Shown here one piece after another: positions 7,152 to 9,446 of a DNA stretch of 9,446 bases (positions are counted from its first letter, which is position 1; each line of letters begins with the position of its first letter). Under the pieces are notes generated by a model, which had not been told where the DNA came from, did not search any database, and saw only the letters and a program-made list of their open reading frames with translations. This DNA comes from Phycisphaerales bacterium UBA2421. GTDB taxonomy: Bacteria; Planctomycetota; Phycisphaerae; Tepidisphaerales; Tepidisphaeraceae. The stretch is from contig DDRH01000051.1 in the NCBI GenBank assembly GCA_002343075.1, forward strand, positions 927 to 10,372, written 5' to 3'. A program made the translations under genes and the position numbers.

Positions 7152-8477
7152 ATGAAAACTGTAATCACCTTTGGCGTCGCGGCGGTGCTTTCGCTCTCGA
7201 CGGCTTTGCGCGCGTCCGACCAGATTCCAGCGCCCCCGCAGGCGCGGCCGATTGCAATCGTTGGAGCCGACATTTTCCCGGTCGACGCGCCCCCTATCCC
7301 CGGCGGGACAATTATCTTTGATAAAGGAAGGATTGTCGCCCTCGGCAGAAACGTGCAGCCGCCTGCCGACGCGGAGCTGATCGATGCGAAGGGAAAGCGC
7401 GTTTACCCGGGACTATTCGACCCTGTGAGCGACCTGGGTCTGGTGGAGATCAGCGCCGTCCGGCAGAGTGTTGACACCGCGGAGACGGGGTCGATCAATC
7501 CCAATGTTCGCGCCGAAACGGCCATCAACCCCGATAGCGAACACATTCCCGTCGCGCGATCTAACGGCGTGCTGCTGACGGTCGTCGCCCCGACCGGAGG
7601 GGTGATCAGCGGGAGTAGCGCTGTCATTCAACTCGACGGCTGGACCTATGAAGATCTGACGGTCAAAGCGCCCGCGGCGATTCATATGAACTGGCCTGCC
7701 ATGCGCCCGCAGACCCGAAGATTTGGCCCAGCCGAACCTGACGCAGAACAGAACCGCCGGCGCGATGAGCAGTTGGAACAGATCAACAAGACTTTCGACA
7801 ACGCACGTGCATACAAGCGGGCGCGCGAATCGAACGCCAGCGCTACTCCCCACGATAGCAGGTGGCACGCGATGCTGCCCATGCTCAGCGGCGAGATCCC
7901 GCTGGTGGTAAACGCCAACGACGTGATGCAGATTCAGGCGGCGGTGGCGTTTGCCCAGCGGCAGAAGGTCCGGTTGATTATCGACGGCGGGTATGACGCG
8001 ACACTGTGCGCCGAACTCCTGAAGAAGCACAACGTGCCGGTGATCATCGCTGGTACGCATCGCCTGCCGCAGCGTCGCGGTGACGGCTATGACGACGCGT
8101 TCACGCTGCCCAGGCGGTTGAGCGAGGCGGGTGTGAAGTTTGTGATCGGATCGATGGATCGCTTCAACGGAAACTATCGCAACCTCCCTTACAATGCCGC
8201 CACTGCCGCGACGTTTGGGCTGCCGCCCGGCGATGCACTCGCTGCAATCACGCTCGGCGTGGCAGAACTTTACGGCGTGGCCGATCGCGTTGGGTCGCTC
8301 ACGGTCGGAAAAGATGCGACCCTGTTTATCGCCAGCGGGGATATCTTCGAGGTGCCGACGCAGGTGGAAGCGGCTTTCATTCAAGGCCGAAAGATTGATC
8401 TATCTGACAAACAGAAAATGCTCTATCGAAAGTATCAGATCAAGTTCGAGCAGTTGAAAAACGCGCCTCGGCCGTAA
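7152..8477 (+). CDS. Exported degenerate amidohydrolase-like protein (probable pseudoenzyme)
   Basis: This 441-aa protein has an N-terminal signal peptide (hydrophobic 3-16, likely cleavage near LRA/SD, residues 21-22). The fold outline is amidohydrolase: a PIAIVGADIFPVD start, YPGLFDPVSD (85-94) at the usual HxH position, and VGSLTVGKDATLFI (380-393) at the C-terminal sheet. Every expected metal ligand is missing: P91-V-S93 for HxH, VNAND (253-257) for the fifth-strand His, and DGGYDA (278-283) for the sixth-strand His. The TRRFGP (188-193) and AND segments and the domain order match the N-terminal half of the preceding 1079-aa protein (RRGFGP at 200-205, DAND at 273-276), so the two are paralogues. 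The start is supported by AAGGAA 7 bases upstream. The 76-base gap shows no terminator, so co-transcription is likely. It may be a structural partner of the fused enzyme (inference), or it may use a metal-free chemistry not recognisable here. Confidence 0.88.
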   Translation: MKTVITFGVAAVLSLSTALRASDQIPAPPQARPIAIVGADIFPVDAPPIPGGTIIFDKGRIVALGRNVQPPADAELIDAKGKRVYPGLFDPVSDLGLVEISAVRQSVDTAETGSINPNVRAETAINPDSEHIPVARSNGVLLTVVAPTGGVISGSSAVIQLDGWTYEDLTVKAPAAIHMNWPAMRPQTRRFGPAEPDAEQNRRRDEQLEQINKTFDNARAYKRARESNASATPHDSRWHAMLPMLSGEIPLVVNANDVMQIQAAVAFAQRQKVRLIIDGGYDATLCAELLKKHNVPVIIAGTHRLPQRRGDGYDDAFTLPRRLSEAGVKFVIGSMDRFNGNYRNLPYNAATAATFGLPPGDALAAITLGVAELYGVADRVGSLTVGKDATLFIASGDIFEVPTQVEAAFIQGRKIDLSDKQKMLYRKYQIKFEQLKNAPRP

Positions 8478-8539
8478 GAAGCATGATGACTTCGCGCATG
8501 ACTGAATGCCCTCTCATCCGCCTGGCCGACATCGAATGC

Positions 8540-9446
8540 CTACATACTTTGACCTTGCAGCAGCGTGACTGCGTACTGCCTTCCCGCTGCGAGTGCGTCG
8601 GCGAGCCTGGAGGGGTCTTTGCCGCCGGCCTGTCCCATCTGCGGCGACCCGCCCCCGCCGCCGCCGGCCACTTTCGCAGCTTCTTTCACCCAGTCGCCGG
8701 CCCTCAATCCTCTGGCAATGAGTTCATCCGTCACGGCGGTGACAAAGCTGAGCTTGGCCCCGTCGCTCGCCGCAACCAGCGCCGCCACGCTCGGCTGGCG
8801 CTTGCGAATCGAGTCGAGCACGCCACGAAGCTGGTCTGCGCTGGCATCAGCTACTTCAGCAACCACCAACTTTCCACCGGCGAGGTCCTGCGCGCTTGCC
8901 AGCAATTGTGTTGCGATTCCAGCAATATCAATCGATCCGCCGGACGCTTGCTGTGCTTTCTCCCACTTCTTTAGCTTGTCCTGCAAACCGGCGATGCTCA
9001 ACTGTGCGCGCCGCCTGGCGAGCAATGGGACATCGTCGGCTCCTGACTTCTTCTGCAGAGCATTGATGGCGCCAGGCAACTCCGATTCCTTCAGCGACTG
9101 CGCGGCGGCGATTGCCTCATCCATCAGACGCGACTGCTGTGCGGCGGCCAGGGCAGCATTGCCGGTGAGCGCGACGATTCTCCGCACGCCCTTGCTCACC
9201 GACTCTTCAGCGGTGATGACAAACCGGCCGATCGCCCCGGTTCGCGCGACGTGCGTTCCGCCGCAAAACTCGATGGCGTGCTTACGCCATGCAGCAAGAT
9301 CGGGCTGTGCAAGCAGATCGCCAACGGGCGCACCGATCGACACCACCCGAACCAGCGGCGGATACTTCTCGCCAAAGACGGCGCGCAGACCGTTGATCTT
9401 CACCGCCGACTCCTGCGGGGCTTCTTCGGCATAGACGGCATCATCT
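8540..9446 (-). CDS. alaS: Alanyl-tRNA synthetase, C-terminal part (5' end outside window)
   Basis: This cytoplasmic enzyme charges tRNA-Ala and hydrolyses mischarged Ser/Gly-tRNA-Ala. The frame stays open to the right edge, giving 301 visible residues; the internal GTG at 9403 is not the real start, since the codons before it read DDAVYAEEAPQESA and continue the family's sequence. Seen in order are the GLRAVFGEKYP...VRVVSIG segment, the editing (SAD) domain with the zinc-binding Cys and His of CGGTH (9265-9251) followed by TGAIGRFVI, a helical coiled-coil-like linker, and a C-terminal DHHA1 domain with GGGGGGSPQMGQAGGKDPSRL-type glycine-rich end. The catalytic class II domain and the HxxxH editing motif lie outside the window. 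It converges on the 441-aa gene with a 62-base gap and no clear terminator hairpin. Its position next to the amidohydrolases is probably incidental. Confidence 0.96.
   Translation of the reverse strand, partial: DDAVYAEEAPQESAVKINGLRAVFGEKYPPLVRVVSIGAPVGDLLAQPDLAAWRKHAIEFCGGTHVARTGAIGRFVITAEESVSKGVRRIVALTGNAALAAAQQSRLMDEAIAAAQSLKESELPGAINALQKKSGADDVPLLARRRAQLSIAGLQDKLKKWEKAQQASGGSIDIAGIATQLLASAQDLAGGKLVVAEVADASADQLRGVLDSIRKRQPSVAALVAASDGAKLSFVTAVTDELIARGLRAGDWVKEAAKVAGGGGGGSPQMGQAGGKDPSRLADALAAGRQYAVTLLQGQSM

Noticed and set aside
8478..8539. The convergent gap between the 441-aa gene and alaS, examined for a bidirectional terminator.
   Set aside because: I found no stable hairpin followed by a T-run on either strand.
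8565..9434. A 289-codon open frame on the plus strand.
   Set aside because: It lies antisense to the unmistakable C-terminal part of alaS; its Ala/Ser-rich composition is what a GC-rich antisense frame gives, and it shows no domain.

Overview
The window looks like part of a GC-rich Gram-negative-type bacterial chromosome. It is densely coded: no gap exceeds about 185 bases, and I see no RNA gene, insertion sequence, CRISPR array or integration site. The secreted multi-domain amidohydrolases and the Thr/Ala/Pro-rich linkers remind me of Planctomycetota (Phycisphaerae-like), but that is a low-confidence guess, because nothing here is a phylogenetic marker except the incomplete alaS.

Left block (1-3651, all minus strand; read right to left). 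A MacB/FtsX/DevC-like ABC permease (3651-2464) is followed by a TetR-family repressor (2372-1671). Next come a second permease that is a clear paralogue of the first (1674-526) and a LolD/MacB-type ABC ATPase that runs off the left edge after its signature motif (521-1). The last three genes are tightly coupled: a 4-base ATGA overlap, then a 4-base gap. A convincing promoter precedes the TetR gene, with a perfect palindrome (TGAAC-3-GTTCA) exactly inside its 17-bp -35/-10 spacer. The simplest reading is a self-repressing, ligand-inducible export or envelope-transport operon, with one permease gene placed upstream of the regulated promoter.

Middle (3652-3835). A divergent intergenic region carries an extended -10 promoter reading right.

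Right block (3836-8477, plus strand). Two exported proteins are probably co-transcribed. The first (1079 aa) is a tandem fusion: a degenerate amidohydrolase-like half without metal ligands, a beta-rich linker domain, and a C-terminal amidohydrolase with an apparently complete metal site. The second (441 aa) is a stand-alone paralogue of the degenerate half, also without metal ligands. The locus therefore encodes three amidohydrolase-like units, of which only one looks catalytic. This is the most interesting feature of the window. The substrate cannot be read from sequence.

Right edge (9446-8540, minus strand). This is the C-terminal third of alanyl-tRNA synthetase, convergent with the amidohydrolase genes and cut by the window end.
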